DNA of 18,216 bases from Pseudomonadota bacterium (lineage in GTDB: Bacteria; Pseudomonadota; Alphaproteobacteria; Sphingomonadales; Sphingomonadaceae), in the NCBI GenBank assembly GCA_023432995.1, contig JAEZES010000225.1, forward strand, positions 1 through 18,216, in the 5' to 3' direction. This document shows positions 1 through 7,720 of this stretch, one piece after another. Numbering within the stretch: position 1 is the first letter of the stretch; each line of letters starts with the position of its first letter. The position numbers and the translations under genes are program-made. The notes beneath the pieces are model-generated. The model was not told where the DNA came from. It made no database searches and was given only the letters and a program-made list of their open reading frames with translations.

Positions 1-38
1 CGGCAAGCCCCTGCCGCGCGGCTTCCCTTGTTTGAGGT

Positions 39-1100
39 TCAGCCGGTCACCTCGAGGACCATGTTGGTCGGCGTCTCGGCGGCTCGGCGGACGTTGGCGA
101 AACCGGCCTCGCGGCAGACTTCGGCCAGCCGCTTCTCGCCGGCCTGGGCGCCGAGCCCGAGGCCGACTTCCTGCGACAGCGAGTTGGGCGTGCACACGGT
201 GCACGAAGCGGCGTAGAAGATCTGCCCGAGCGGGTGCAGGTTGTCGGCCATCGTGTCGCCGGCCATCGGCTCGACCAGCATGAACGTGCCGCCCGGGGCC
301 AGCGTCTCGCGGATGTGCCGCGCGGCGCCGACCGGGTCGCCCATGTCGTGCAAGGCGTCGAAGATGCAGGCAAGATCGTAGCCGCCGCCGGCAAAGTCCT
401 GCGCCTTGGCGACCTGGAACTCGACGTTGGTGACCCCGGCCTCGGCGGCCTTCTTCTTCGCCTGCTCGATCGACGGGGCGTGATAGTCGATCCCGTGAAT
501 CGTCGAGTTGGGAAAGGCCTGCGCCATCAGCACGGTCGACGAGCCGTGCCCGCAGCCGATGTCGGCCACCTTGGCCCCGGCCCTGAGCTTGGCCTCGACC
601 CCCTCGAGCGCCGGGATCCAGGCGTCGATCAGGTTGGCCTGGTAGCCCGGGCGGAAGAACCGGTCGGTGCCGCAAAACAGGCACTGGGTGTGATCGCCCC
701 ACGGCCGCCCCTTGCCCGAGACGAACGTGTCGACGGCCTTCTCGTGACCCTCGAACTGCGACACGATCAGCTGGAAGAATCCCTGCATGCAGGCCGGCTG
801 GCCCTCGCGGGTGAAGATCAGCGCCTGCTCGGGATCGAGCGAGAAGGTCTCGTCTTCCGGATGGTGGTTGACGTAGCCTCCGGCGCATACCGAGCCCAGC
901 CATTCGCGCAGGTACTTCGGATTGAGCCCGGTCTTGGCGGCGAGCTGGTCGAGCGTCACCCGCCCGGCCCCGTCGAGCGCGGCGAACACGCCGGCCCTGT
1001 CGCCGAGATAGGCCATGAACACGCCCATCGCCCCGGCGACATCGCCGATGACCTTGCCGATGAGGTCGTTGAGCCGCGTTTCGTCGATCGCTTCGGACAT
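39..1100 (-). CDS. Class I SAM-dependent methyltransferase with N-terminal winged-helix-like domain
   Basis: A 353-residue protein. Residues about 15-90 look like the winged-helix/dimerisation domain of Rv2258c-type methyltransferases. A Rossmann methyltransferase domain follows, with motif I VADIGCGHG at 178-186, an acidic residue after beta-2 (GIDYH, 203-207) and a post-motif EPMAGD near 277. This layout is typical of enzymes that methylate small molecules; the substrate cannot be read from the sequence. I chose ATG at 1100 rather than the upstream GTG at 1157 because a purine-rich GGGGGAAAG lies just before it and homology begins there. It is 110 bases downstream of the SDR that ends at 1211, on the same strand, so the two are probably co-transcribed and may be under the TetR operator at 2238. 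The family call is firm; the role is unknown. Confidence 0.88.
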   Translation of the reverse strand: MSEAIDETRLNDLIGKVIGDVAGAMGVFMAYLGDRAGVFAALDGAGRVTLDQLAAKTGLNPKYLREWLGSVCAGGYVNHHPEDETFSLDPEQALIFTREGQPACMQGFFQLIVSQFEGHEKAVDTFVSGKGRPWGDHTQCLFCGTDRFFRPGYQANLIDAWIPALEGVEAKLRAGAKVADIGCGHGSSTVLMAQAFPNSTIHGIDYHAPSIEQAKKKAAEAGVTNVEFQVAKAQDFAGGGYDLACIFDALHDMGDPVGAARHIRETLAPGGTFMLVEPMAGDTMADNLHPLGQIFYAASCTVCTPNSLSQEVGLGLGAQAGEKRLAEVCREAGFANVRRAAETPTNMVLEVTG

Positions 1101-1210
1101 CGCACTTTCCCCCGATTCGAGGATACGGTCGCGACCCTGGGCGAGCGCCGCCGGCATCGGGCGGCGACTCCGGCGGTCAGCCTAGCAACCGGATCACCAA
1201 GGGGAAACCG

Positions 1211-2158
1211 CTACTGTCCTCCCGCCGGGCTCACCGAGCCGAGGTCCGGCGCGACCTCGCCGCCCTTTTTCGGCGGCACGGGACGATTGCCCGGCGCCAT
1301 CAGATTGCGGACCATCTCGGCGCGCATGCTCTCGAACCTGACCCGGCCCGGGGTCGGCTCGTCGGCCGGAAAGGCGTCTTCGATCTCGCGGTGGCGCTGC
1401 TTCACCTCCTCGAGGAACTCGCGGTTGGTGAAGATGTAGAAGCGGTTTTCCTTGATCGCCGCGACCACCGCCCGGCCGGTGTCGTAGGGGTCGATCGCCC
1501 CGCGCATCGCGTCCCACAGGTCCTTGAGGAACTGCGGCGCGTTTGCCTCGTCGATGCTGGGATCGTCCTCGGGCAGAGGCACGATCGCGGTGCGCGTGGC
1601 GCCGGGGAACAGGCACGAGACACCGATCCCGTCCTTGGCCAGCTGCATCCGCAGGCTCTCCGAAAACCCGCGCACCGCGTACTTGGCGGTCGAGTAGGCG
1701 GCGAGGCCCGGCAGCGGCACGACGCCGGCCATCGAGCTGGTGTTGACCACGTGCCCGCCCTCGCCCTGCCGGCGGATGATCGGGGCGATGATCTTGGTCC
1801 CGTTGACGACGCCACCGAGGTTGACCGCCATGACGCGGTCCCAGTCGTCGAAGTCGGGCGAAGCGGCAGTCCCGCCGCCGTTGATCCCGGCATTGTTGCA
1901 CAGCACGTGGATCCTGCCGAACACCTCGAGCGTCTCCTCGGCCGCCGCGCGAACGCTGTCGCGGTCGGCGACGTTGGTCTTGACGAAGTGGACCGCGTTG
2001 TTGCCGGCGAGCTGCGCCCGGGCCCTGGCGATGTGCTCGTCGCTCCAGTCCGCCAGGCTGACCTTCATCCCTTCCTCGAGAAACGCGCGCGCCATGCCGA
2101 GGCCGATGCCGCTCGCGCCCCCGGTGATGAATGCCACCCTGCCCGTCAGCTGCTCCAT
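1211..2158 (-). CDS. SDR-family NAD(P)-dependent oxidoreductase (315 aa)
   Basis: A classical short-chain dehydrogenase: cofactor motif TGGASGIG at 12-19, NNAG at 88-91, catalytic Ser142, and Tyr155 with Lys159 (YSTAK). The acidic residue after beta-2 (LADW, Asp37) suggests NAD(H) over NADP(H); that is inference from the family rule. The 315 residues exceed the usual 250. The extra part is a C-terminal segment (about 220-315) containing YDTGRAVVAAIKENRFYIF, and the second SDR in this window has a similar segment. ATG at 2158 is preferred because GGAG lies 6 bases upstream and the Rossmann fold starts directly after it; the longer frame to 2263 would run through the operator palindrome. It is divergent from the TetR gene, which suggests TetR control. 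The substrate is unknown, an alcohol or ketone by family. Confidence 0.92.
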   Translation of the reverse strand: MEQLTGRVAFITGGASGIGLGMARAFLEEGMKVSLADWSDEHIARARAQLAGNNAVHFVKTNVADRDSVRAAAEETLEVFGRIHVLCNNAGINGGGTAASPDFDDWDRVMAVNLGGVVNGTKIIAPIIRRQGEGGHVVNTSSMAGVVPLPGLAAYSTAKYAVRGFSESLRMQLAKDGIGVSCLFPGATRTAIVPLPEDDPSIDEANAPQFLKDLWDAMRGAIDPYDTGRAVVAAIKENRFYIFTNREFLEEVKQRHREIEDAFPADEPTPGRVRFESMRAEMVRNLMAPGNRPVPPKKGGEVAPDLGSVSPAGGQ

Positions 2159-2231
2159 GTCGGTCTCCCATCCTCCCCCGGCCCGGGGGTGCAACCCCGT
2201 AGCCGCAACCCAACGGCGGGCCAAGCCGCGC

Positions 2232-2260
2232 TTGACACATGACTTGATTGAATGTTCAAT
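2232..2260 (+). promoter_or_regulatory. Candidate promoter of the tetR-DUF1761 operon
   Basis: TTGACA at 2232-2237 matches the -35 consensus exactly. With a 17-base spacer, TTCAAT at 2255-2260 matches four of six -10 positions. The spacer and -10 box lie inside the palindrome at 2238-2269, so a bound repressor would cover the promoter. The assignment is from sequence alone. Confidence 0.55.
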
Positions 2261-2269
2261 CAAGTCATG
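2238..2269. promoter_or_regulatory. 32-base palindrome, probable TetR operator
   Basis: The left arm CATGACTTGATTGAA (2238-2252) and the right arm TTCAATCAAGTCATG (2255-2269) are perfect reverse complements separated by two bases (TG). The site lies between divergent genes: the SDR start at 2158 and the TetR GTG at 2281. Its right end touches the TetR ribosome binding site (GGAG, 2269-2272). Size, symmetry and AT-rich core fit a TetR-dimer operator, so autorepression and control of the divergent SDR-methyltransferase pair are the natural reading. The repeat is directly visible; the binding partner is inferred. Confidence 0.8.
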
Positions 2270-2280
2270 GAGACTCGCCG

Positions 2281-2892
2281 GTGAACGCGCAGGAACGCAA
2301 GACCCGCGACCGCATCGTCGAGGCGGCGATGGAGCTGTTCTGGGCCAAGGGCTACAATTCGACCTCGATCTCCGACATCCTCAGCCGGACCCAGCTCAAT
2401 TCCGGCAGCCTGTACCACGCGTTCCCCGGCAAGCAGGACATCCTGCTGGCGGTGCTCGAGCGCTACCGCGACGGGCTCTACCCGATGCTGATCGAGCCGG
2501 CCTGGCAGGGGGTCGACGATCCGATCGAGCGCATCTTCGCGCTGCTCGCCCGCTACCGCTGGCTGATCCTTGAGACCGACTGCACGTACGGCTGCCCGAT
2601 CGGCAGCCTGGCTCTCGAGCTGCACGAGGCCGATCCGCCGGTGCGCGAGCTGCTCGCGGTCAACTTCGCCGGCTGGGTCGGCGCGGTCGAGCGCTGCCTC
2701 GAGCAGGCGGGCGACCGCCTGCCGGCCGAACTCGACCGCCGCGCGCTGGCCGAATTCGTGCTGACGACGATGGAAGGCGGGGTGATGCAGGCGCGCACCC
2801 ACCGCGACGTCGGCCATTTCGACCGCGGGGTGGCGATGCTGCGCGACCATTTCGAGATGTTGCTGGCGCGCGCCGAACGGGAGCACGCTTAG
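2281..2892 (+). CDS. TetR/AcrR-family transcriptional repressor
   Basis: A 203-residue regulator. The N-terminal TetR DNA-binding domain is clear: RDRIVEAAMELFWAKGY at 9-25, then the helix-turn-helix TSISDILSRTQLNSGSLYHAF at about 28-48, then the usual FPGKQDIL. The C-terminal half is the ligand-binding and dimerisation domain and contains YGCPIGSLALEL, a motif I associate with the LmrA/YxaF-like TetR subgroup. The start is GTG at 2281, with GGAG 8 bases upstream. A longer TTG-initiated frame from 2248 would begin inside the palindrome and is rejected. The gene is followed after 18 bases by the DUF1761 gene and is divergent from an SDR, so both are plausible targets with itself. The inducer is unknown; lipophilic substrates of the flanking SDRs are a guess. 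Confidence 0.93.
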   Translation: MNAQERKTRDRIVEAAMELFWAKGYNSTSISDILSRTQLNSGSLYHAFPGKQDILLAVLERYRDGLYPMLIEPAWQGVDDPIERIFALLARYRWLILETDCTYGCPIGSLALELHEADPPVRELLAVNFAGWVGAVERCLEQAGDRLPAELDRRALAEFVLTTMEGGVMQARTHRDVGHFDRGVAMLRDHFEMLLARAEREHA

Positions 2893-2910
2893 GAGAAGGG
2901 GGAAGTCGAG

Positions 2911-3309
2911 ATGCCCGAAGTGAATTGGCTCGCGGTGCTGGCCGCGACGGCGGCCGCGTTCGTGCTCGGGGGCCTGTGGTATTCGCCGCTGCTGTTCGGC
3001 AAGCGCTGGCAGGCGGCCGCCGGCCTCAGCGACGAGCAGGTCAACTCCGGCAGCCCGGCGCTGATCTTCGGCGGCGCGTTCGTGCTGGCGCTGATCGCCT
3101 CGGCCTGCTTTGCCTTCTTCCTCGGACCGCGCCCCGAGCTCGGCTTCGCCACCTCGGCCGGGCTGGCCGCAGGCCTGTGCTGGGTGGCCACCAGCTTCGG
3201 CATCAACGGCCTGTTCCAGCGCGAAAAGGCGAGCCTGGTGCTGATCAACGCCGGCTACCACACGCTGCAGTTCACGCTGATCGGCCTGATCCTCGGATTG
3301 TGGCACTGA
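2911..3309 (+). CDS. DUF1761-family small integral membrane protein
   Basis: A 132-residue hydrophobic protein whose opening (VNWLAVLAATAAAFVLGGLW, residues 4-23) and WYSPLLFGKRW are typical of DUF1761. Four membrane helices are likely, at about 5-24, 50-71, 77-101 and 108-131, with a short polar segment after the first. No catalytic residues are evident and the family has no established function. The start ATG is preceded by a G-rich ribosome binding site (AGGAGAAGGGGGAA). It lies 18 bases after the TetR stop codon and is almost surely co-transcribed with it. That suggests expression responds to the TetR ligand, perhaps as a membrane or transport-related partner, which is inference. It converges on the SDR ending at 3334, and I see no clear terminator in the 24 bases between. 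Confidence 0.88.
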   Translation: MPEVNWLAVLAATAAAFVLGGLWYSPLLFGKRWQAAAGLSDEQVNSGSPALIFGGAFVLALIASACFAFFLGPRPELGFATSAGLAAGLCWVATSFGINGLFQREKASLVLINAGYHTLQFTLIGLILGLWH

Positions 3310-3333
3310 GCAGACCTGCCCCAGCCGGAGACG

Positions 3334-4203
3334 CTACTCGTCCCGGAACCGGCCGAAGTCGGGCGCTTCCTCCTCGGTGTCGGGAGTCGCCGCGAGCACG
3401 GCATCGGCCCGCGCCCGCATCGCGCCTTTGTAGAAGCCGTGGGTGACGATGTAGGTCCGGTCGGCGAGGATCCCCTCGGCGACCAGCTCGCCGGCCTGCT
3501 CGGGCTCCATCCAGTTGTCGCCGACGATCCGCCGGCTGAGCCGCGCCTCGCTCGCCTTGTAGCCGCTCTCCGCCAACAAGTGCGGCGGCCGGTTGGACTG
3601 GGTCTCGTGGATGTTCGACTTGACCGGCCCCGGCAACAGGATCGAGACGCCAATGCCCTTGGCCGCCAGCGCCGGTTTGACCGCCTCGCAGTAGTGCACC
3701 ACCGCCGCCTTGCTGGCGGCGTAGATCGCCAGGTGCTCGGGCATCACCACCTCGGCAGCGAGGCTGGCGGTCGAGACCACGTGGCCGCCGCGGCCATGGG
3801 CGATCATCTGCGGCACGAACTCGACGAAGCCGTTGATCACTCCGCCGAGGTTGACCCCGAAGCCGAAGTCGTAGTCGGCATAAGTCGCCTCCAGGATCGG
3901 GCCCTCAAGCCCGACGCCGGCGTTGTTGACCAGGATGTCGATGCCGCCGAACTGCGCCTGCATGCGCGCGGCCGCCTCGCGGTACTGCTGCCGGTCGGTG
4001 ACGTCGAGCGGCAGCGCCGAGACCGCGTTCGAGCGCCCGCCACCGGCGAAGTCCGCCAGCGCGCGGTCGATGTGATCGGGCCGCAGGTCGGCCAGCACGA
4101 CCTGGGCCCCGCGCCCGGCGAGCGCCTTGGCGATGCCGAGCCCGATCCCGCTCGCGCCGCCGGTGATGAAGGCGACTTTCCCCTCGAAGCGGTCGATCGG
4201 CAT
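3334..4203 (-). CDS. SDR-family NAD(P)-dependent oxidoreductase (289 aa)
   Basis: A second short-chain dehydrogenase: TGGASGIG at 14-21, NNAG at 93-96, Ser147, and Tyr161 with Lys165 (YAASK). LADLRPD after beta-2 again suggests NAD(H). The C-terminal segment (EQAGELVAEGILADRTYIVT, 235-254) parallels the matching part of the SDR at 1211-2158, so the two look like members of one subfamily. The start is ATG at 4203, only 4 bases beyond the TAG stop (4208-4210) of the GlcG/HbpS-like gene. The ribosome binding site is weak (CAGGGACAG, 12 bases upstream), so translational coupling is likely. The substrate is unknown. The enzyme class is certain; the physiological role is not. Confidence 0.92.
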   Translation of the reverse strand: MPIDRFEGKVAFITGGASGIGLGIAKALAGRGAQVVLADLRPDHIDRALADFAGGGRSNAVSALPLDVTDRQQYREAAARMQAQFGGIDILVNNAGVGLEGPILEATYADYDFGFGVNLGGVINGFVEFVPQMIAHGRGGHVVSTASLAAEVVMPEHLAIYAASKAAVVHYCEAVKPALAAKGIGVSILLPGPVKSNIHETQSNRPPHLLAESGYKASEARLSRRIVGDNWMEPEQAGELVAEGILADRTYIVTHGFYKGAMRARADAVLAATPDTEEEAPDFGRFRDE

Positions 4204-4207
4204 GGCG

Positions 4208-4666
4208 CTAGCGGCTGTCCCTGAGCCCGGCCGCGGCAATGCCCGCCTGGCCGCAGGCGACGTCCTCCGAGGTCTCGGCGCCCGACACACCGACGCCGCC
4301 GAGCGGCGCGCCGCCGGACGAGAACACCGGCAGGCCGCCGCCCCAGGTCGCCAGCTGCGCCGGCCCGCGGCCCCAGTTGGCGGTCTCAGCCGACGCCGCG
4401 TGGATCGTCGCCGCCGAGCGCCCCTTCCACTGCGCGAACTCGCCGACCGCCGTCGGCGCCCCGTCCATCAGCGCGAACGCCATCAGCGTGCCGCGCTCGT
4501 CGTAGACCGCGACCGCGACCGCCAGCTCACGCTCGCTGGCCCACGCCACGCACGCGTCGCGGATCGCCGCCGCGCTCTCATAGTCGAGCATCGGCCGCGC
4601 CGTCTGCGCCGCCGCCATCCCTCCCGGCATCGTCACCGCGAGCACCGCCGCCATCATCGTTCGCAT
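4208..4666 (-). CDS. Exported GlcG/HbpS-family (heme-binding-type) protein
   Basis: A 152-residue protein with a probable Sec signal peptide: MRTMMAAVLAVTMPGGMAAA, cleavage near AAA-Q at 20-21. The mature part follows the GlcG/HbpS (DUF336) pattern: AIRDACVAWASERELAVAVA, YDERGTLMAF, WKGRSAATI, then a glycine-rich stretch with GGLPVF and GGVGVSGA before the terminal helix. HbpS from Streptomyces binds heme; many homologues are uncharacterised, so heme binding here is family-based inference. The start ATG at 4666 has an excellent ribosome binding site (GGAGGGGAG). A longer frame reaching 4987 is rejected because it overlaps the upstream gene and lacks the signal peptide. It lies between a spermidine-synthase-like gene and an SDR on the same strand. 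Its export to the periplasm separates it physically from those partners, which is odd for one pathway. Confidence 0.85.
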   Translation of the reverse strand: MRTMMAAVLAVTMPGGMAAAQTARPMLDYESAAAIRDACVAWASERELAVAVAVYDERGTLMAFALMDGAPTAVGEFAQWKGRSAATIHAASAETANWGRGPAQLATWGGGLPVFSSGGAPLGGVGVSGAETSEDVACGQAGIAAAGLRDSR

Positions 4667-4742
4667 CGCTCCCCTCCCTCGCCGCGCCGCCCACGCATCG
4701 CGCAAGCTCGGGCAAAAGGAAAGGGGCGCGGCGGCGGCAGAG

Positions 4743-5405
4743 TCACCGCCGGGCGAACCAGATGAGGTGCCGCGGCCCCTTGCCGTTGGCTCGCGCGCGA
4801 ACTTCGACTTCGTCGACCGCGAACCCGGCAGCGCGCAACCGCCGGGTGAAGGCCGGGTCCCGACCCGCCGACCAGACCGCGAGCAGCCCGCCCGGGCGAA
4901 GCGCGGCGCGCACCGCGGCGAGCCCGTCGCGCGAATAAAGCCGGTCGTTGGCCGCGCGGACCAAGCCGTCGGGGCCGTTGTCGACATCGAGCAGCACTCC
5001 GTCCCACGCGCCGCGCCCGGCGGCGATCGCGTCGGCCACGTCGCCGAGGCGCAGTTCGACCCGGGGATCGTCGAGGCATCCGGCCGTGAGCGCTTCCATC
5101 GGGCCGCGCGCCCAGGCGAGGATTTCGGGCACCAGCTCAGCCACCGTCACGCGCACCTGCGGACGCCCGGCCAGCGCCGCACGCAACGTGAACCCCATCC
5201 CGTAGCCGCCGATCAGCAACCGCGGCGCCGGCGCCGCCAGCCGCGCCAGCGTCATCGTTGCCAGCGCTTCTTCCGAGCCGCGCATGCGCGTGCTCATCAG
5301 CTCGTTGCGGCCGAGGGCGATGATGAAGTCGCGTCCATGCGAGAACAGCCGCAGCTCCTCCCCCCCGGGAACCCGGGCCGTGCCGAGAAGCTCGCGTGCA
5401 ATCAT
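4743..5405 (-). CDS. Spermidine-synthase-like class I SAM-fold protein
   Basis: A 220-residue protein with the Rossmann fold of spermidine synthases and SAM methyltransferases: glycine-rich LLIGGYGMGFTL at 63-74, acidic Glu90 after beta-2 (VTVAELVPE), a GDVADAI segment at 121-127, and LLDVDNGPDGL at 138-148. True aminopropyltransferases carry GGGDG and a catalytic Asp in a D-S/T-x-D-P motif. Here those read GGYGMG and DVDNGP, so polyamine synthesis is unlikely and a SAM-dependent transfer is more plausible. It is shorter than typical spermidine synthase (about 280-300). ATG at 5405 is the first credible start, though the ribosome binding site is poor. It leads a three-gene minus-strand group and is divergent from the TonB-dependent receptor. 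Confidence 0.8.
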   Translation of the reverse strand: MIARELLGTARVPGGEELRLFSHGRDFIIALGRNELMSTRMRGSEEALATMTLARLAAPAPRLLIGGYGMGFTLRAALAGRPQVRVTVAELVPEILAWARGPMEALTAGCLDDPRVELRLGDVADAIAAGRGAWDGVLLDVDNGPDGLVRAANDRLYSRDGLAAVRAALRPGGLLAVWSAGRDPAFTRRLRAAGFAVDEVEVRARANGKGPRHLIWFARR

Positions 5406-5483
5406 CGTCGGGCCCTAGGCGCGATCCGCTGCGAGGTCACCCCGTCTGACGCGGCTCAAAGGGGGCCCGTTCGAATTTTGCTA

Positions 5484-5520
5484 TTGCGAGCCACTATCAG
5501 TAGCACTAGGGGGCTCGCAA
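5484..5520. promoter_or_regulatory. Inverted repeat upstream of the TonB-dependent receptor
   Basis: TTGCGAGCC (5484-5492) and GGCTCGCAA (5512-5520) are perfect 9-base inverted arms, 19 bases apart. A smaller pair, TGCTA (5479-5483) and TAGCA (5501-5505), overlaps it. The site ends 4 bases before the receptor's ribosome binding site. It could be an operator, possibly for an iron regulator given the genes downstream, or an RNA hairpin occluding translation. I cannot match it confidently to a Fur, RirA or Irr box. Confidence 0.5.
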
Positions 5521-5535
5521 CTTCAGGGAGTTTTC

Positions 5536-7716
5536 ATGTCCGTTCGCGTTTCGCTGTCCACCCTCGCCGTCGCGCTTGCCGTACCCGCCGCCGCTTACGC
5601 ACAGACCGCCGCTGCCCAAGCGGACGCCGCCGACCCTCGGGCGGCCGAAGACGGCGCGACGATCGTCGTCACCGCCGCGCGCACCGCCCTGCCCGCGAGC
5701 GCGTTGCCGCTCACGGTCGACGTGGTCGGCAAGGACGAGCTCGACCGCCAGGTGCAGATGTCGGGCTCGACCGTGGACGCGATCTCGGCGCTGCTGCCCT
5801 CGTTCTCGCCGACGCGCGAGAAGCTCTCGGGCTCGGGCGAGTCGCTGCGCGGCCGCTCGCCGCTCTATGCGATCAACGGCATCCCGCAATCGACCCCGGT
5901 CCGCGACGGGTCGCGCGACGGCTACACAATCGACCCGTTCTTCATCGACCGGGTCGAGGTGATCTATGGCTCGAACGCGCTGCAGGGCATCGGCGCCACC
6001 GGCGGCGTGGTCAACCAGGTGACGGCGGGAGCGCCGACGCGCGACGGGATCGCGGTTCGCACGCTGCTGCAGGGCACCGCGGCCGACGGCTTCCGCGGCT
6101 CGGCCTTCGGCGGCAAGGTGGCGGCGCTCGTCGGCTATCGGGCCGGCGCGCTCGACGCCACCGGCGGGCTTGCCTTCGAGCGGCGCGGGGCGTTCGAGGA
6201 CGGCCACGGAAACCGCATCGGGGTCGACGGCACCCAGGGCGAGATCCAGGACAGCGATTCGTGGTCGCTGTTCGGCCGGCTCGGCTACCAGCTCGACCCG
6301 AGCCTGCGCCTCGAAGTGATCGGCAACCGGTTCGAGCTCGAGGGCAACGGCCACTACCTCGCCATCCCGGGGAACCGCGCACTCGGCGTTCCGGCCTCGA
6401 GCGTGCGCGGCAGCCAGGACGGCGAGTTGCCGTCGAACCGGGCCGAGCTGCTCAGCCTCGGCCTGACCGACGACGACCTCGGCGGCGGCGTGCTGCAGGC
6501 GCAGGCGTTCTTCAGCCGCACCCGCGACATCTTCGGCGGCGGCGCATTCTCGACCTTCCAGGACCCGGCGCTCGACCCGACCGGGCAGCTGTTCGACCAG
6601 TCCGCCAACCGCTCGCGCAAGCTCGGCGGGAAGCTCAGCTACGAGCGCGAGGTCGTCAGCGACCTGACGCTGACCGCGGGGTTCGACGCGCTGTTCGACC
6701 GCACCGAGCAGTACCTCGTCCAGACCGGGCGGGTGTGGGTGCCGCGGACCGATTTCCGCAGCCTGGCGCCGTTCGGGCAGGCCAATCTCGCGCTGTTCGA
6801 CGGCCTGCTGCGGCTCGCCGGCGGCGCGCGCTACGAGAACGTGCGGCTCAAGGTCGGCGACTACGAGACGCTCGCCGTGTACGGCGCGACCGATCCCAAC
6901 GACATCTCGACCTATCGCCCGAACCCGGTCGCCGGCGGCACGCCTTCGTTCGACCAGCTGCTGTGGAACGGCGGGGTGATCCTCGAGCCGGTCATGGGAC
7001 TGCGGGCCTATGGCTCGTACGCCGAGGGCTTCACCATCGCCGACGTCGGCCGCATCCTGCGCGGGATCACCGAGCCCGGCGTCGACGTCGACAGCTACCT
7101 CGCGCTCGAGCCGGTGATCTCCAACAATCGCGAGCTCGGGCTCGAGTGGGACCGCGGCCCGGTCGAGGCGTCGGTCAGCTACTTCTGGTCGTCGAGCGAC
7201 CTCGGCTCGATCCTCGTCCGCGGGCTCGACGGCATCTTCTCTGTGTCGCGCCAGCCGATCGAGATCGAAGGCTTCGAGGCGAGCGCGACCTGGCAAACGC
7301 CGCTGCCCGGCCTGTCGCTGAGCGCCGCCTACAGCGACATCAAGGGCCAGACCGACAACGCCGATGCCGACGAGCTGGTCAACAACGACCTCGACGGCGC
7401 CAACATCAGCCCCGACCGGCTCAACCTCGCCGCCGATTTCCGCCGCGGCCCGCTGTCGGCGCGGGTCCAGGCGCGGTTTTATCTGTCGCGCGAGTTCAAC
7501 GACGCCGCGACGGCGACCGACTTCGAGGGATACGAGCTCGTCGACGCCTATCTCGGTTATCGCACGCGCTTCGGCGAGGTCGCGCTGGCGGTGCAGAACC
7601 TGACCGACAGGTTCTACATCACCTACGACAGCGACACCGTGCAGGTGACCAGCAACGACCGCTTCTACGCCGGCCGCGGGCGGACCTTCACGCTGAGCTG
7701 GCGCGGCGAATGGTGA
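5536..7716 (+). CDS. TonB-dependent outer-membrane receptor, probable ferric siderophore type
   Basis: A 726-residue receptor. It has a signal peptide (about 1-22, ending AAAYA-Q), a TonB-box-like ATIVVTA at 41-47, a plug domain at about 55-165 containing DPFFIDRVEVIYGSNALQG and GATGGVVNQVT, and then a beta-barrel ending in the aromatic C-terminus GRGRTFTLSWRGEW. The plug wording (RGRSPLYAINGIPQS) resembles hydroxamate and aerobactin-type siderophore receptors such as IutA; this is recognition, not a search. Such proteins import ferric chelates across the outer membrane using TonB energy. The ATG is well placed, with AGGGAG 5 bases upstream. The PepSY-type gene starts 4 bases after the stop, which supports an iron-uptake operon. 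Length and domain order are complete, with no sign of truncation. The exact substrate is unknown. Confidence 0.93.
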   Translation: MSVRVSLSTLAVALAVPAAAYAQTAAAQADAADPRAAEDGATIVVTAARTALPASALPLTVDVVGKDELDRQVQMSGSTVDAISALLPSFSPTREKLSGSGESLRGRSPLYAINGIPQSTPVRDGSRDGYTIDPFFIDRVEVIYGSNALQGIGATGGVVNQVTAGAPTRDGIAVRTLLQGTAADGFRGSAFGGKVAALVGYRAGALDATGGLAFERRGAFEDGHGNRIGVDGTQGEIQDSDSWSLFGRLGYQLDPSLRLEVIGNRFELEGNGHYLAIPGNRALGVPASSVRGSQDGELPSNRAELLSLGLTDDDLGGGVLQAQAFFSRTRDIFGGGAFSTFQDPALDPTGQLFDQSANRSRKLGGKLSYEREVVSDLTLTAGFDALFDRTEQYLVQTGRVWVPRTDFRSLAPFGQANLALFDGLLRLAGGARYENVRLKVGDYETLAVYGATDPNDISTYRPNPVAGGTPSFDQLLWNGGVILEPVMGLRAYGSYAEGFTIADVGRILRGITEPGVDVDSYLALEPVISNNRELGLEWDRGPVEASVSYFWSSSDLGSILVRGLDGIFSVSRQPIEIEGFEASATWQTPLPGLSLSAAYSDIKGQTDNADADELVNNDLDGANISPDRLNLAADFRRGPLSARVQARFYLSREFNDAATATDFEGYELVDAYLGYRTRFGEVALAVQNLTDRFYITYDSDTVQVTSNDRFYAGRGRTFTLSWRGEW

Positions 7717-7720
7717 GCCG

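Noticed and set aside
1..38. Possible terminator after the methyltransferase
   Set aside because: Only short GC-rich self-complementary pieces (GCCGCGCGGC) without a T-tract, and the window edge cuts the context.
1146..1166. Hairpin CGCCGCC/GGCGGCG between the SDR and the methyltransferase as a terminator
   Set aside because: No T-run follows on either strand, it lies within the methyltransferase leader, and GC-rich inverted pairs of this size are common here.
2248..2280. TTG start for the TetR gene at 2248
   Set aside because: It lies inside the operator palindrome and the -10 region, has no ribosome binding site, and adds residues not seen in the family; GTG at 2281 has GGAG at good spacing.
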